A DNA stretch of 64,000 nucleotides from Chamaea fasciata (taxonomy: Eukaryota > Chordata > Aves > Passeriformes > Sylviidae): positions 88,461,637 through 88,525,636 of the forward strand of contig JARCOQ010000001.1 in assembly GCA_029207755.1 (NCBI GenBank), given 5' to 3'. Position numbers and translations under genes: made by a program. Positions 1-12,420 of the stretch are shown here, in pieces (position 1 is the stretch's first letter; the number at the start of each line of letters is the position of its first letter). The notes beneath the pieces are model-generated. The model was not told where the DNA came from. It saw only the letters and a list, made by a program, of their open reading frames with translations, and did not search any database.

Positions 1-3000
1 TTCCCTCAGCAACCATCACATGACTAGTGCTAGAAGCAATATTGAGCTACTGCACTAGACATCCTTCTTGCACAAAAAATACTCAGTTTTACCCTTTATG
101 AACCTAATGCCAATCCATGTGATTTTGTGGCCCAACTGGTAAGGGAAAGCTTTTTCTGAAAACACTGCATGAGTTACCAACTTCATGCTCTAAGGGTGAT
201 GCAGGGCTATAGGAACTATAAAACACGTAATATTTTTGTCATTGAGCTCTGAAAAGTTAATGCCATTACTTATTTGGCTTCCTGAAGGTAAATCCACCTG
301 CCTTTTGTAGTTAGTATTCTGCCCAAGACTATGCAGAGTAATATTATTAAGTAGAATGTTTTGGCTTATCATGGAAAGAAAGAAAAGAGCTGCTGAAATA
401 TATCAGAAGTTGGCGATGGTGAAAATACTGCCTTGCCATCCCGAATATTATCTGATGAAGTAAGATGCTGTATAAAATTCTCTTCAATTACAGTGATGGG
501 TCCCAGTGTTTTCTTTTGGAGGGCTGAATAAGTGAAATCAGATGTTTCTCGGAGTCACGGATTGTCTTTGCCTTTGTTTTGTCTGCCCTGTGCCAGGGAG
601 GCACTGGACATTGCCTTCTTGGCAAAAGGTCTTGCTTTTCTTGGCATTTGATAGCACTACTCCTCAGTGTGACCTTGCAGAGTGACTAAAGATGCTGGAG
701 AAACTTCAGGCAAAAACTAGTTTTGTTTCAGCCAGGTGGTGGTTTAAGTCTTTGATTACTGAGTTAGCACAAACAAAAAATGTAAAGCATAAACCAAGCT
801 ACACAAAGAGTGTTGCTGTATATTCTGTTCAACCTATTTCTCTACGATTTTGGCCAAGGTGTTTTATAGCTACAAAAATCGGAGAATCCAGCTTTGCATA
901 GGTGTCTTTTGCCTTTATAATGTCCCTTTCTAAGGGGAAATCTTTGCTAGAATTAACAAAAGAAAATTTCAGATCATCTTTCTGATGATTTTTTTTTAAG
1001 CTCCTTTTTTCCTGTTTGTCTTCAGTTATATGGCAGCCAAGATGCTGATCCTGTCATATCCTTAAATCTTATTTGGGAACAGGTCTTGATGCTGAAGAGC
1101 ATCCTTAAAATTCCTGTCTTTTACCTTATAATAATTCACTTACATCATGCACTAGAATCACTTTATTGAATTGTGTAGCACTTTGTCTTCTGGAGCAATG
1201 ACACTTTATTGTGATTATGTATGACATTAACATGAACTATTACTTTTACTTGGGGACCAAACCTGATGCATTGAATCAGTGACAGACTCGAGCTTGCGGG
1301 TGATACTTCTAAACAGTGTTCAGATGCTGAAGCCTGTTCTACAGTTAGCAATTTTGGGGGGTTCTGGTCATCACAGCGATGAATTACTGAAAACAATTTG
1401 AGATTCTATTGTAACTACAAATTTTGGTGCTCTTAAATATATATGGGCAGGAAGTGCTGCCCATGTATTCTAGTTAATTTTTCATGGTTTGGGGACCTTC
1501 TTTCATTTGACTGTAAAATTGAAAACAACCAGCTGAATTGTTTTATTAGAAGGCAGCATCCATTCCTTACATGTATAACCACATCTTCTGTAGTTGGGCC
1601 ATGCAAAAAAAAAAGACACAACCCAAAAACCAACAAAAAAACCCAACAAAACAAAACAAACAAACAAAAAAGTAAAAAAACCCTCTTTTTTTTGTTTTAT
1701 TTTGGGTTTTTTTGCATTTGAAATTAAATTGAATTTGAAGGATGCATAACTGTAAAGTTAGGTAATGTTCCAGTTCTGGAACAAAACCCAGTGCTCTGTG
1801 TCTGTTCAAAGTTACCTGTTTTTTTAAAATAGAATACTTAATCAAGAATAGCTCCTAGCTGTGCTTAGCTAGGCTTTGAGTGTACAAATGCTCTCTGTGT
1901 CTTATTTGGGCTCCTAAGGAGGCAATGCCCAAGTATTATTTAAGTATTGGGTTTCAGGCTGAATGATTCTCTCTGTGTGTTTTGCAAGCACCTAAAATTA
2001 CTGTAACTGAGAGAAGGGGGAAAAGTGTAGTTTGTGCTTTTGATAACAATATATATGTAATCAGCACCTCCTGGTTAATGAATTAGTTGGCTGTTTCTTT
2101 CATACAGCAGTAGCAGGGAAAACTGCTGGGATAATCAGCAAGTATTGGCAGAGGGATTCAGCAGTGTATACATCAGTTAATATTTCCTTTAAATAGTTTT
2201 CAAGTAAACTAGATGAAAATTTTGGATGGGCCCCCTATGTTTCTAAATATTTTTCAGGAGTTGAGGCAAATAAAATATAATAAATGTGCAGTATTTAATT
2301 ACTTTCTTAAACCTCAAGGAGCCACACAGAATGGTTTTATTCCCCTTTCACAGTGCAATCACAGTTTTCAGAATAAACTCCTAATTTTGAATTTAAAACA
2401 TTGAACATAATTGAAGGTTTTTCTTGTTTTTTTTTTTCTTGTAACCCCAAAAGGCCTTCTTTTAATGTCCATATAAATAGCTTTTTCTTCTTAAATGGTG
2501 ATAAAAATATGTTCTTTCTACAGATACCTTTTGCGATTGCAATGCATTAAATACCTTAGGCTCAACCACGCATGCAGAAGCCCTGTTAAAATTTAGAGTT
2601 CACTGCTTAGAGCCATCCCAGAACGCAAGTGTTAAGAAGTGGATGCATCAGCAGAGAATAAATTTACCTTAGGTGATGGCTACCAAACCTGTGCCCTCAA
2701 CAGTGCTATGTTCCAGCACCCAGACTTGTCTTTAACATCGTCTCTTACCAAGTGGCCAAAGTGGGCACAGGGCCATTCCCTGAGAAAAAAAGAGGGCAGT
2801 GCGTGGATGACCACCAAGTGATGGCCATCTCTTCCTCACAGTGAGAGGTTGTGGCTGAGGGGAAACTCTGGCTTCAGCCTCGCTCCAGTGCCTGTCTCCC
2901 TGGCCCTGTGATTTTCTTCAGCAGAGATCGCCTTGTGACTAACTGCACGCTTTGGGAGTGAAGCCTGGTGAGGAAGGGAGCCAGACAGCTCCTAAGACAG

Positions 3001-5759
3001 GCTGGAATTGAGTACTGCAAGGGGAACAGCCCCCAGGAGGGAGTGTTTGCAGGGGATGTTTGACATGAGCTTCCTCTTGTTATCTGCATTTAGACAGATA
3101 CTTCTGCTGATGGTGAGGATTTGGGGGCTTTTTGAGGGTGTTCTTTGGTTGGTTGGTTTTTTGGGTTTAGTTTTGTTTTGTTTCTTTTGTTTCGGCTTAT
3201 TTAACAGAATCAACAGTATCGTTTTGTTTAGAAGAAAAATGCTGTAAGGTTAAGATAAGATTCTTTCATCTTGGCTATAACAAAACAGCCAAACAGAGGG
3301 CTTGGAATGGGTGTGTTTTTCCTAATTAGTGAGCCTCATTGCTAGTACAGTGGTTTTGTAGAGGTTATTACTTGCTCTGCATGGATGTGAGGAGCAGATT
3401 TCTTGCTCAATGATGGTAGTTGCCACCTGTGGGCACCAGTGCTGGGGAGCAGGGACTTTTTCTGGGCTTGCACCTAAGCCAGGTGCCATGTAGGGAGGCT
3501 GATCCCTGTCCAAGCAGGGAGCCAGGCTTCATGAACTGCAGAAGGCTTTGCTGACTGTGGCTCTTGGGAGGATCCAAGACCTCTGCTGCTTCATGTGTGA
3601 AGGTAATTTAAATAATTGCAGCCTGACCTTGGGGATTGCTGTGCCACTTTCTGCTGGGTGGTAGTGACCAGGTCTCAGTGTGTTCTGGTGATATGGTGTG
3701 ACCACTTTCCTTCTCTGCTTTATTGGTGAGCCAGTGAAAACTCATTATTTTCTGTTTAACAACCCTACTGTCCTTCTGTAAGAGCTTTGGTAGCAATACA
3801 GTAAATTACAACAGTATTTTCGTCAAATGTCCAGCAAAAATAAGTTTCTGGAAGGACTCATAATTGTGGGAAAGTGTTTTGCAAATGTCATTTTCTAGTA
3901 CAATACAACAGGAAGAAACCATGGTTTGTATTTTGCGTTTAGAAATAAGACAAATTTAAGCTACAAATAATTGTAGAAGTTAGGATCACCAAGATAGAAA
4001 AAATGGTCCACACAAATGACTTAAAATTTTGTGTCTGACTGTGCTTGTACTTTTCTCATGTCTAAAGGCTGCCAAATTCTGGATGCTGTCTTTCCTGGGA
4101 ACTAACCAATGCTCTCTGGCATGATTTTCACTTCCCCTTATGTCTATATTTGAAAAAGCATATGTGTAGTCCCTAAATGAATATAGTGGTTAACAAGCTA
4201 TGGATGACAACCCACAAAACATATTTCCTAAAGCAAGTTTCATACTGCTTAATGGAAAACAAATACCAGAACGACTAAACCAGGGATATTGCTGTACATG
4301 CATTTATTTCATGTATGAGAAAAGTTAAAGGGAAAAATCCCCTTCTGAGTTTTTCTTGGGCATGCTTCTTCCCACTGGAGTTAAGTTACTGTAGCTCTGG
4401 GGGCAGAACTTGGTTCTTCCATACATATTTAAGTTTTCCCTGGTAGGGCAGGACATGCTATATGGCAGAAGCAACTAGTTATTGTCATTACATGAGTAAT
4501 AGCTTCGTTCTTCTTAGCACCTAAGGAAGGAATCATCCTTTACATCCTAAGGAAGTAAAGCCAGCAGTGCCTGGCAGCACTGTTAAGTCATTCTGTAGCA
4601 AACAGTGTCTCTGTTGTTCCTAAAAGAAGAAAGGCCATGCAGAATTTTCAAGGCGTCTATGATGTGTCTCGTGTGCAAGTGACGGGATGTACGTGATGCT
4701 GGAGAGGCTTAGGGAAGGACTGCAGTGCTCAAGTGGGGAAAGCCCCTCCTTGCAGGCACTGCATCACCCCTGGCTGAGGGGTGACCCTGGGGGCAGGTGG
4801 GGAACAGCCCGTGGCTGGGATAGAGCAGATTTTTGTGCCTTTTTCAACAGCAGCTTGCCACATGGAGCCCTTCCTGCCCAATCCAGGTAGCACTGAATTT
4901 GGAAGTTCATTCAGGTAGTAACTGCTGGCTTGAACACAGCATGAAATTAGAGGTTTTATTACAAAACCCTAAAGCTTAGTAGTGTTCTTAACCTTGGATG
5001 CTCAGTCTTCAGCCAGAGCTTCCCGAAGGTTGCTTATTCTATTAGACTTTTTTTTTTTTAATTTAAAAGTAACGAAGTGTATTTACTTGCTTTCTTTCAT
5101 CGGATGACTCACATTAGTTTCTCTACATGAGTGCTCTGCTGAGAAGGTTAGGAACCTAAGAAGTAAAACTGAGAATTCTGTAACTTTCTGCTTCCTCTAT
5201 CAAATCCCTTAAGAAATTACCAAACACTGGCAAGGTTTATGATGTCATTAGAGCCTTTTATAACTGCCTAATACTCCAAGCAGAAAAAGAAATTTGGTTA
5301 TAACATGTTGTGTAATCAAGCACACTGGTCTTCAAAAACAGAATTTAAAGCCCATTTTTTTTCAAATTACCTTTCAGATGCCTATGTAAATACAGTAAGT
5401 TTTGGTGAAACCAGTGGAAGTTTTTAAATGGGCAGCACTTTCTCTGATATGAACCACATATAAGCTTTGTTTTGTTGTTCTTTTCCCCTAATTTTGGTCC
5501 TTAGTTTCCAAATAGTTCGGTGATACTAGTGCACTTGGTATTTAGGAAAAAGGAGGTGCCTTCCATATTAGTTACCTAGTTTTGGTAAAGCAGCTGTTAA
5601 AGAATGTTGACCCTTCTTCCAGGGTTTAGTCCATGAAATGTTTAAACAAACAGCCTTGCACATGCATGACCATCCTTTTTTTTAGTTAACTGCTATGAGA
5701 AACAGTGGTTTTCTGACAAACTTTATACAAACCAAGAAGTGACCTTTCTCATTTGCTGT
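1..5759. other. Non-coding AT-rich stretch, no gene seen
   Basis: Only short chance frames of 60-92 codons occur on either strand, and none resembles a known protein. Simple A/C-rich and T-rich patches are present (listed separately at 1605-1714), with a T/G-rich patch near 3140-3195. I see no CR1 tail, LTR terminus or convincing exon with paired splice sites. It is probably intergenic, upstream of the CpG island at 17.4 kb, or intronic. Confidence 0.6.
1605..1714. repeat. A/C-rich then T-rich low-complexity patch
   Basis: A run of ten A is followed by degenerate CAAAA/CCAAC units, an A-run and then T-runs with TTTTG interruptions. The A-rich half and the T-rich half are roughly complementary, so the patch could fold back. 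Several chance open frames on both strands arise only because this composition lacks stop codons. Confidence 0.8.
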
Positions 5760-5824
5760 AGGTGAACCTGCTGTAGAAGGGGTGTTGGACTAGTCCCTTC
5801 CAACCCCAGCCATTTTATGATTTC
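5760..5824 (+). mobile_element. CR1 LINE, 3'-terminal fragment
   Basis: The segment contains 'ggtgaacctgctgtagaagg', then a 'ttggactag' block and a 'tcccttccaaccccagcc' block, and ends 'cattttatgatttc'. This matches the CR1 3' end used by bird LINEs. The element is severely 5'-truncated, as is usual for CR1, and several positions have decayed from the usual 'ttctatgattct' end. It lies in the plus orientation. No coding sequence is retained. Confidence 0.85.
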
Positions 5825-5829
5825 AAAAT

Positions 5830-7400
5830 GAGTTGAGGAGTGACTGCTGTGTACTTTCCAAATGAGTGCAGTGTGACATCTGTGGCCCACACAAACCTCA
5901 CTCAGGCCAGCTGTTGGCACCCTGTCAGTGAAGCCAGATCTGCCATGCCCTTGCATGAGGCTTTGGCTTCTTCAGAAAAAAAGGAGGATGAATAGAAGTA
6001 TAAAATAAACTTTCTTTTTATTTTCCTTGAAGTTAAGAGAACATGTGTGTGTTTGATAAATATATATATAAACAGAGAAACAAAGCCCAGTATTTCAACA
6101 ATCCTAATGCATGTGCAAGGGAAAGAAATACACTTCTCAGATAAGCACCCCTGGTCCTGGCTGTACCACATAGGTGTCTGCCCAGTAATGGTTCTGATGA
6201 ATTGTTTGTTAAAAGCTGCTGTAGTTAAACTCAGCTTTGCATGAGATGTGACTTCAGAACAAACTGCTGAAACTTAGTTATGCATGTGCTGTGGACAAAG
6301 CTGTGCTAAGACAAGCATGTGTTAGTATATTAGTAATGTTGTTACCGAGGTCTTCTGCTCTGCCTGGATTGTTTTCTCAGAGAGCTTCAGTTTTTAATAC
6401 ACTGCCAATTTCTGGGTTGTGGTAAAAGGACAAAGGAATGTGTATGTGTTGTGGCTGAGGTCTTCACCCAGACTGCAGTCCTGTCAATTTTCCCCCAAAC
6501 GCCCCAATCTAGAATGTTTTTAATGAGATCTTTGACAAAGGGTAATTGCTTTAAATTGACAGAGGGTGGGTTTAGATTCATATTAGCAGGGAAAAATAAC
6601 TTTTTTGACTGAACCCAAACTTTTAGCTGTAGCTAAATCACAGTGAGGTAGGTGGGAGATACAACTTGTTGGGACAGCTAATGGCTGGTCAGTGCCTATA
6701 ATCAAATGAGCAAGTTTCCTGGGGTTTTTTTTTGTGGGATGATGTAAATAAGTAAAATAGTTTTTAGCCCCAAACTACTGTGCAGACAAAATACACATAA
6801 GAGAGGAAAAAGCTATGTATTTTATATAGAGGCAGGGTGCAGGAAGGGCTGATGTCCTCAAACAGTATGGATTGTGCTGGTAAAGTATAAAGAAGGGAAA
6901 GGTAGTGTTGCAGTAGACTTTTTCCCTTTCTTATTTCTAGACCTCTTAGCAGCTAACTGCAAACCCCTGATTTTATTTTCTCTGTAGCTGATTGGAAGGA
7001 TGGTGAGGTTTTTGTGCAGTTCAGGTGACTTGCAGTAGTCCACATGGCTACATCATCTTTCATCATTGTGCATTAGACTTGCTGTTGATGGGCAGGTTGT
7101 ACTTGACCTTCACCCAGGACTACCAGGGACAGCAAGACTGAAGTCTCTCTTGTTTCTGTATTTTAAAATAAAAGGACTACTCCTCTTACAGGCCTCAGTG
7201 GGCACTTAGTACTGGGCAAAGGGCAAGGCAGTTTGCCTGCATGCAGAACTGCAGGGCTGAACTGTGTGCCCAAGGAACGATCTAACCTGCTTACCCGAGA
7301 CAGGGTAGGCAAAGTCATTTCTGACAGCAACTAGCATCTCTCTACAGGACATACAGATATATGTCCTCATCCTAATAAAAAGATACAATATGTATCACAT
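5830..7400. other. Non-coding stretch with a short TA repeat
   Basis: No gene, LTR or CR1 is recognised. A short 'atatatatata' run lies near 6060-6070. The open frames here are 60-89 codons and look like chance. Confidence 0.6.
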
Positions 7401-7405
7401 ATGGA

Positions 7406-7406
7406 G

Positions 7407-7441
<35 letters not shown>

Positions 7442-7442
7442 A
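7406..7442. repeat. Compound (TG)n(TA)n microsatellite
   Basis: An uninterrupted TG run of about eight units passes directly into a TA run of about ten units, followed by 'acatacatatgta'. Such TG/TA compounds are normally length-polymorphic and can adopt Z-DNA or cruciform structure. It makes a good candidate marker locus. Confidence 0.95.
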
Positions 7443-7449
7443 CATACAT

Positions 7450-10200
7450 ATGTATAAAATCTATTCCTGTGCTTTTCTTTCTGTCAGAAAGCTTTTCTCA
7501 CTGTCTTGGTAAAGTCTTTCCTCTTTAAATTTGAAAAAGGGTTCATTTCCTCTTTGCAACTTGCTTCTGAACAATTGAAGACTTTTACCTTCCCTGCCTT
7601 CAGTTTCCTTTTATTTAGATTAGATACTTAATTTATTCTTTCTACTCTTCTCTGAATATCTTCTGACTTGTCCTCATATCTCATGGAGAGCAGCAGTGAA
7701 ACTTGACGAAAATGTTCCTGTTGACATCTAGTAATGGTGAGTACAGCAGAAGACTTTCTTCACAGACCTCTCTTGGTGTCTGTTCCAGCACAACATTTGC
7801 TTTTTTGCAAGAGTGTGATATTGTTGATGCTAATCTAGCTTATTGTGTGCTGTAACCTGTGGCTCTCTTCCACAGGACTCCTGCCTGACTGGCAGAGTGC
7901 AAGCTGGGTGGTCGATGAAATATAGAAACCTGTTTGTGAGGCTGGCCTGGCATACTGAAAGAGAAAAAGGGGTAACAATGGCTTAGAGAAAAACTACCTA
8001 AGTAAACATTTCACTGAAAAAAAAGGACAAAACATGGAATATTTTTTCAGTAGTTACTAAAGGAGATGCCAAAGGGATTTTTGGCATAAAATGTGCTGAA
8101 GTTCAGTTTGGGTATCAAGGTTATAAAGTGTTTGAGGCTAGGAGATTGCCAAAGAAATGTTTTGCTTGTATATGCAAGACAGTGTTCTTAATAGTATTAA
8201 CACTAACATTTGCCTGTTTGCTCTGGTGCCTTCTGAAGTCTGTCACTTTGCAGCCGAAGCTGCTTTTCTGTGTTACCTTTTCATCTTCCTTGTGGAAGAA
8301 AATTCAGCTCAAGTGATTTTTGTATTAGATAAATTCAGTTGGGTTTGTGTGTATGCATTTTCTTGTAACAGTAGTAATTCTGTATGTTTCAAGAAGTGGT
8401 ACTTCAGATTTTTGCATGATCTTTCCATCCCACATATGGAAGAGCAGTGTTGCCTTGCAGTGTCTGGAGTGGGGACCTATGCAGAGCAAGTCCCATGAAG
8501 GTTTTGGTTATTTAGAATGTTCTACACATGCACAGTGAGTTCTTTCTGAAAAGAAGGGAAATCCTCACTCATTGAAGCAATTTGTCTTCCAGATTAGACA
8601 AAAAAAGCATGGGTTTTTGTAGTGGGCTAAAATCCTGCAAAATTTCAGCACTGTATTTTTCCAGTAATCCCAAAATTGTTTGTTCAGCTGCTTTCATTCA
8701 GTGTAGCACTTGATGAGGGTATTTTTTGAAAAGAGATGTTGTTAGAACATGGAACTTTCTTTTTTTTTTTTTAAGATCTTTGACAAATACTTGCTCTTTC
8801 ATAGTCCTTTCCACATTCACATTGTGTGCGTGTGTGTAAAGGAGTATGCGAGATGCACTCCTGGGAGGGATGTCAGCAATCTGTGCTCCTGAGTCAGCAG
8901 AAGTTGCTGGAAACAGGACAGAAGTGTAGTAATTGCTGCAGTGAGTGCCGCGCTTCGCGTTGTGTTGCCTGATCCCGATTATGGGTCTTAAGCCCCTACT
9001 GACAGCCACAATCCCCTTGTTTATGAATCTGTTTCTAAATGCTTTCTTTTGGAGAGTCACAGAGCTATGACTGCACCCTGATTCGTTTCGACATTTCTTC
9101 ATTAGCCTGAAGGGAACTCTCTAAAACCTGCTACTCCACGCTGCTTCCATCCTCAGCAAGAAAGGGGATGGTTTCACAGTCCTGTGCAAGGACCAGAGGC
9201 TGGGGTGGATTTGGGACCCAGGGAGGAAGGGCACTCCATGGTGGCTGCAAAACCATGTTGTCAAATATCAGCTATATTCTTTTATAATTTCTGATCCAAT
9301 TGTTACTGGGTTGGCCAGGAACTGGGTTGAAATTATATGGGACTCTGTGAACTTTATATCCCTTTAGGTCTTTCACCTTGGGCTACTTCGAACCAGAATG
9401 GCAAAAGTTGAATTGAAATATATTGTTCAATTTAGTGTATCTTCCAGCCTTGATGTGGTCTGGGTTAGGGGTTTGGGGTTGCTTTTTTTGTTTTGTCTTG
9501 TGCTTTTAAGTAGCTAGCCACCTAAATCCACAAAGTAGTGCACTTAATAATCCTACTTTGCTTCTGTCCTTGAGCATGTGCACTGCTACAAATGGGACAA
9601 TCACCTGTAGAATTGACCGGTGCTTCATCTTTCAAGGCCCACACATTGGTGACTACATTAGTTGCTGTTTAGCATGTTCTGTGATCAGTGCTAAAATTTA
9701 AGTCACAAAGTTTGCAGAAATGCTGAGTAACTACTGTTTCCATGTTATTTTGTTCTAAATAATTCAAAAAGATGCTTATACAAAGCTGTGGGTGCTCTCC
9801 TACATAATTAACACTACTACAAAACCATGGCAGCATAAAAATGAATAGTCAAAAAGGAGCCCTGCCTATCTGCTACCTAGAGAGAAAATTCTGTCCTACC
9901 TTTTTATTGCTCTGGAAAGGTCTCTACACCACCAGTTTAAAGTAGATAGCTTTTGCTTCAGTCCCTCAGTTGAAATTTAAGGAACGGTAAAAAGAACAGG
10001 AGCTAAGAGCTGGCACGCCCCTAGAGAGCTCAAGGGAAGGAGTAGTGGATGCAAAGTGAAATCAAATCTTTGCTCTCAGGAAGGCAGGATCTGTGTCCAT
10101 TGGTTTTCATAAAGGTACAGTACGGTTTGAGCAATGAGTGGAGCTGAGTGCAATGAGGCAAGTCTTGGGGTGACCCCAGCAAGTAAGCCACCAACTTTTC
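7450..10200. other. Non-coding stretch, no gene seen
   Basis: The longest frame is a 134-codon minus-strand frame at 8698-9102. It begins with a Lys-rich stretch opposite a T-run, has no recognisable domain and no flanking splice signals, so I treat it as chance. A T-run lies near 8759-8772. No CR1 or LTR is recognised. Confidence 0.6.
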
Positions 10201-10201
10201 C

Positions 10202-10288
10202 TTTTTTTTTTTTTTTTTTTAATAGAAGAACCCAACATGAGCTCCCAAGTGTGGCTGAATTGTGATTTTTTTTTTGGGGGGGGGGGGG
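10202..10288. repeat. T19 run, then T10G13 homopolymer junction
   Basis: A run of 19 T occupies 10202-10220. A second block of ten T (10266-10275) passes directly into thirteen G (10276-10288). The G13 run can form intermolecular or slipped G-quadruplexes and is a likely site of sequencing or assembly length error. Two chance minus-strand frames with Lys- and Pro-runs come from it. Confidence 0.9.
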
Positions 10289-11013
10289 TTTGGTACACAA
10301 AATACTTTTGATGCTGAAAGTTAAGTTGAAAGTTAACAATGATTCCTTTGTAGTAGTCCCTTTTGAAGTAGACAGTCCTATAGCTACAAGAAAACACTAC
10401 ACAGAGGGATAAATTCTGCTTTCAAGTCTGTATTTTATATATGAATGTCTTGTGGATGTTTTTAAAACAAGATATGTTAACCGGAATACCTACATAAGAA
10501 CAGGAAATAGGATTTTAAACGATTCCATTGAATATGTAAGTATCCCTGTCCTTGCTTGATTTTTTTTTCTTCAAATAATAAGCAGCCTTTGGCATTTCAC
10601 ACCCTTCTTACAGTAATTTTCAGTAATTTCTTTCTGAGTGCTGATACTTAAGTTTTTCAGAAAGCTTTTACATCCATATTCACTTGTCAGAAACTGTTTG
10701 GCTGCTTTTTTGAAGTCCCCATCTTAATTCCTATCACAACATTTCCTAATCTTTCTTTTTGGTTTTTTTTTTTTTCCTTCCTTAAATTTCTTCTTAATAG
10801 AAAACCACTGGTGTTCTCAGCTGTGACTGTGCTGCCATACCCAGCAGCCCCATGGCAGGGCTGTGACCTGATGAGAAGCTGTTTCCCAGGCTGGTCTGAG
10901 AACACCAGTAATCGTGCTGGTTGTCTCTTCTGAACCAAGTTTAGCACCAAGCACAAGGGAAACACCCAGGCCGTGCAAACGCAGCCGCCTTGGGGCCTGT
11001 CACAGGCTGCATT

Positions 11014-11018
11014 GCCTC
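11014..11018. other. Left target-site duplication GCCTC of ERVL-type LTR
   Basis: The five bases GCCTC lie directly before the LTR terminus 'tgtcttga' and recur exactly after the other terminus at 11713-11717. A 5-bp target duplication is characteristic of class III (ERVL) elements. Confidence 0.85.
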
Positions 11019-11712
11019 TGTCTTGATTTAGATAGACAGGTATCTGCCAGGGAGGGTTGGAGTCTCCCTTAAAATGTAAGCCCTTCCCCCCCTTTTTGAA
11101 ATTATCATAAATTTGCAATTAAAAGGCTGTCAGGCAAAGATTTTGGGAATAGGTATAGCAGTTCTTTACTAGGGATATAAAAATACAGATGTTGTAGTAC
11201 AGAAGAATAAGCAAACAAATAAACAAAGAAATCCTAGAAAACCCTGACAGAGTCAGAAATACAACCTGACACCCTGTTGGTCAAGTTGTTGGAAGCAGTC
11301 CAAAGTAAACCCTCCTGGAGTGGCAGATGTGGTTCTGTTGGAGTAGAGATGGTCCCGTTGAAGAAAAAGGGTCCAGTAATGGTGAGATGGGTCTGGTCTT
11401 CCTCCAGGGATCCGGTGGAAAAAACTGGACACCTAGTGGGACTGTGGCTCCTTTTTATCTAGGTTAAGATGGTTTGGCTCCTCCTCCCTGTGTGGAGCAG
11501 CTTACAATAGTGCAGTGTAATGTATCACGTCATTGATGAGCTCTTAATGGTCCATTAGCAGAAGACATTCCCATGGAAGTAGTGAAACAATGAAGAGAGA
11601 TAAGTAGCACTCCACTATTTGATAAGGGACACTGACCCATTTGAGCAAAGATAAGCAATTCTGCTCCACCCAGATGGAATAGAATAATATGCTCTTTACA
11701 AAACCTATGACA
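11019..11712 (-). mobile_element. Complete solo ERVL-type LTR, antisense
   Basis: Read on the minus strand the element starts TGTCATAGG and ends AATCAAGACA, giving TG...CA termini with a TGTC inverted match. It is bracketed by exact GCCTC target duplications. In sense order a TATA-like GATAAAAAG lies opposite 11452-11460, and an AGTAAA polyadenylation-like signal lies opposite 11165-11170. The block ending near 'tttgcctgacagcc' and the closing 'acctgtct...aagaca' match what I remember of avian ERVL LTRs. At 694 bp it is a full LTR with no internal gag/pol beside it, so it is a product of LTR-LTR recombination. Classification is from memory; the structure is directly visible. Confidence 0.88.
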
Positions 11713-11717
11713 GCCTC
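11713..11717. other. Right target-site duplication GCCTC
   Basis: This is the exact copy of 11014-11018 and immediately follows the LTR terminus 'ctatgaca'. The lack of any mismatch argues for a relatively young insertion or for chance preservation of five bases. Confidence 0.85.
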
Positions 11718-12420
11718 ATGCCATGTAGCGCTCTTGTTGGTTATTAAAGGCATCCATGCACTCATGTTGGCAGCCTACCAGACCTGTCTTCTTCCAGCTG
11801 AGCCTCAAGGCTTCTTATATTATCAGAGCTCAAGAGAGACATGCCTGCCCTCACTGCGTGCTGATGGTGTCAGTAAGATGAGTGATGTGGCGTAACTGGC
11901 CACTCTTGATCACGTATTTTGGCCTGATTTAAGGGCCCCAGTAGATCCTAGCTCAGAGGAGCAATACACATGACTGCTGCTGGGCAATGGGATTGAAACC
12001 TCAGCCTGATGACAGTCAGAAGAGGTACTGTTTGCTGGGTCCCCACAGTTGGACCCATGACAGTGGTACACCAAGAACTTGTAAGGAATCCTGTGAGTTG
12101 TTCCATCGCTGCTTGACATCTCCATTTCCTATACCTTAGTGCTGAGAGGGAGCCCAATTACTATGCCCAGTGGCTCCTTCCTTCTTCACCTTAATTTTCC
12201 ATCGCTGTGTGGTCTGGGCAGGCAAGACACTTGTTGTAGGAAAGCACCATGATTTGCACCACCGCACTAAAATCCGTCCTGGAGAACCAGCATTCGCATT
12301 GCATGAGAGCCATTCTGTCGTCATCTTCCATGAAGTAACTGCAAAGTTGTGTCACAAAGAATGTGCGGTTCTGATCATCACTGCAGAACATGGTGTGTGA
12401 CAGACAGCCTTGCTTAGAGG
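11718..12420. other. Unclassified stop-poor segment flanking the LTR
   Basis: This 700-bp segment has a higher GC content than its surroundings and several overlapping open frames on both strands. The plus frame 12170-12400 has 76 codons; minus frames cover 11910-12391. None extends beyond about 76 codons or resembles a protein I know. Since the LTR at 11019-11712 is a complete solo unit, this segment is not its internal region. It could be an older decayed retroelement or a processed pseudogene. Confidence 0.35.

Noticed and set aside
8698..9102. Minus-strand 134-codon frame
   Set aside because: It begins opposite ordinary sequence, includes a Lys run from a T tract, and has no known domain or splice context.
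10687..11118. Minus-strand 143-codon frame
   Set aside because: It straddles the LTR boundary at 11019 and unrelated flank, and has no domain.
11718..12420. Internal region of the ERVL-type element at 11019
   Set aside because: The exact GCCTC duplications bracket 11019-11712, so the element ends before this segment.
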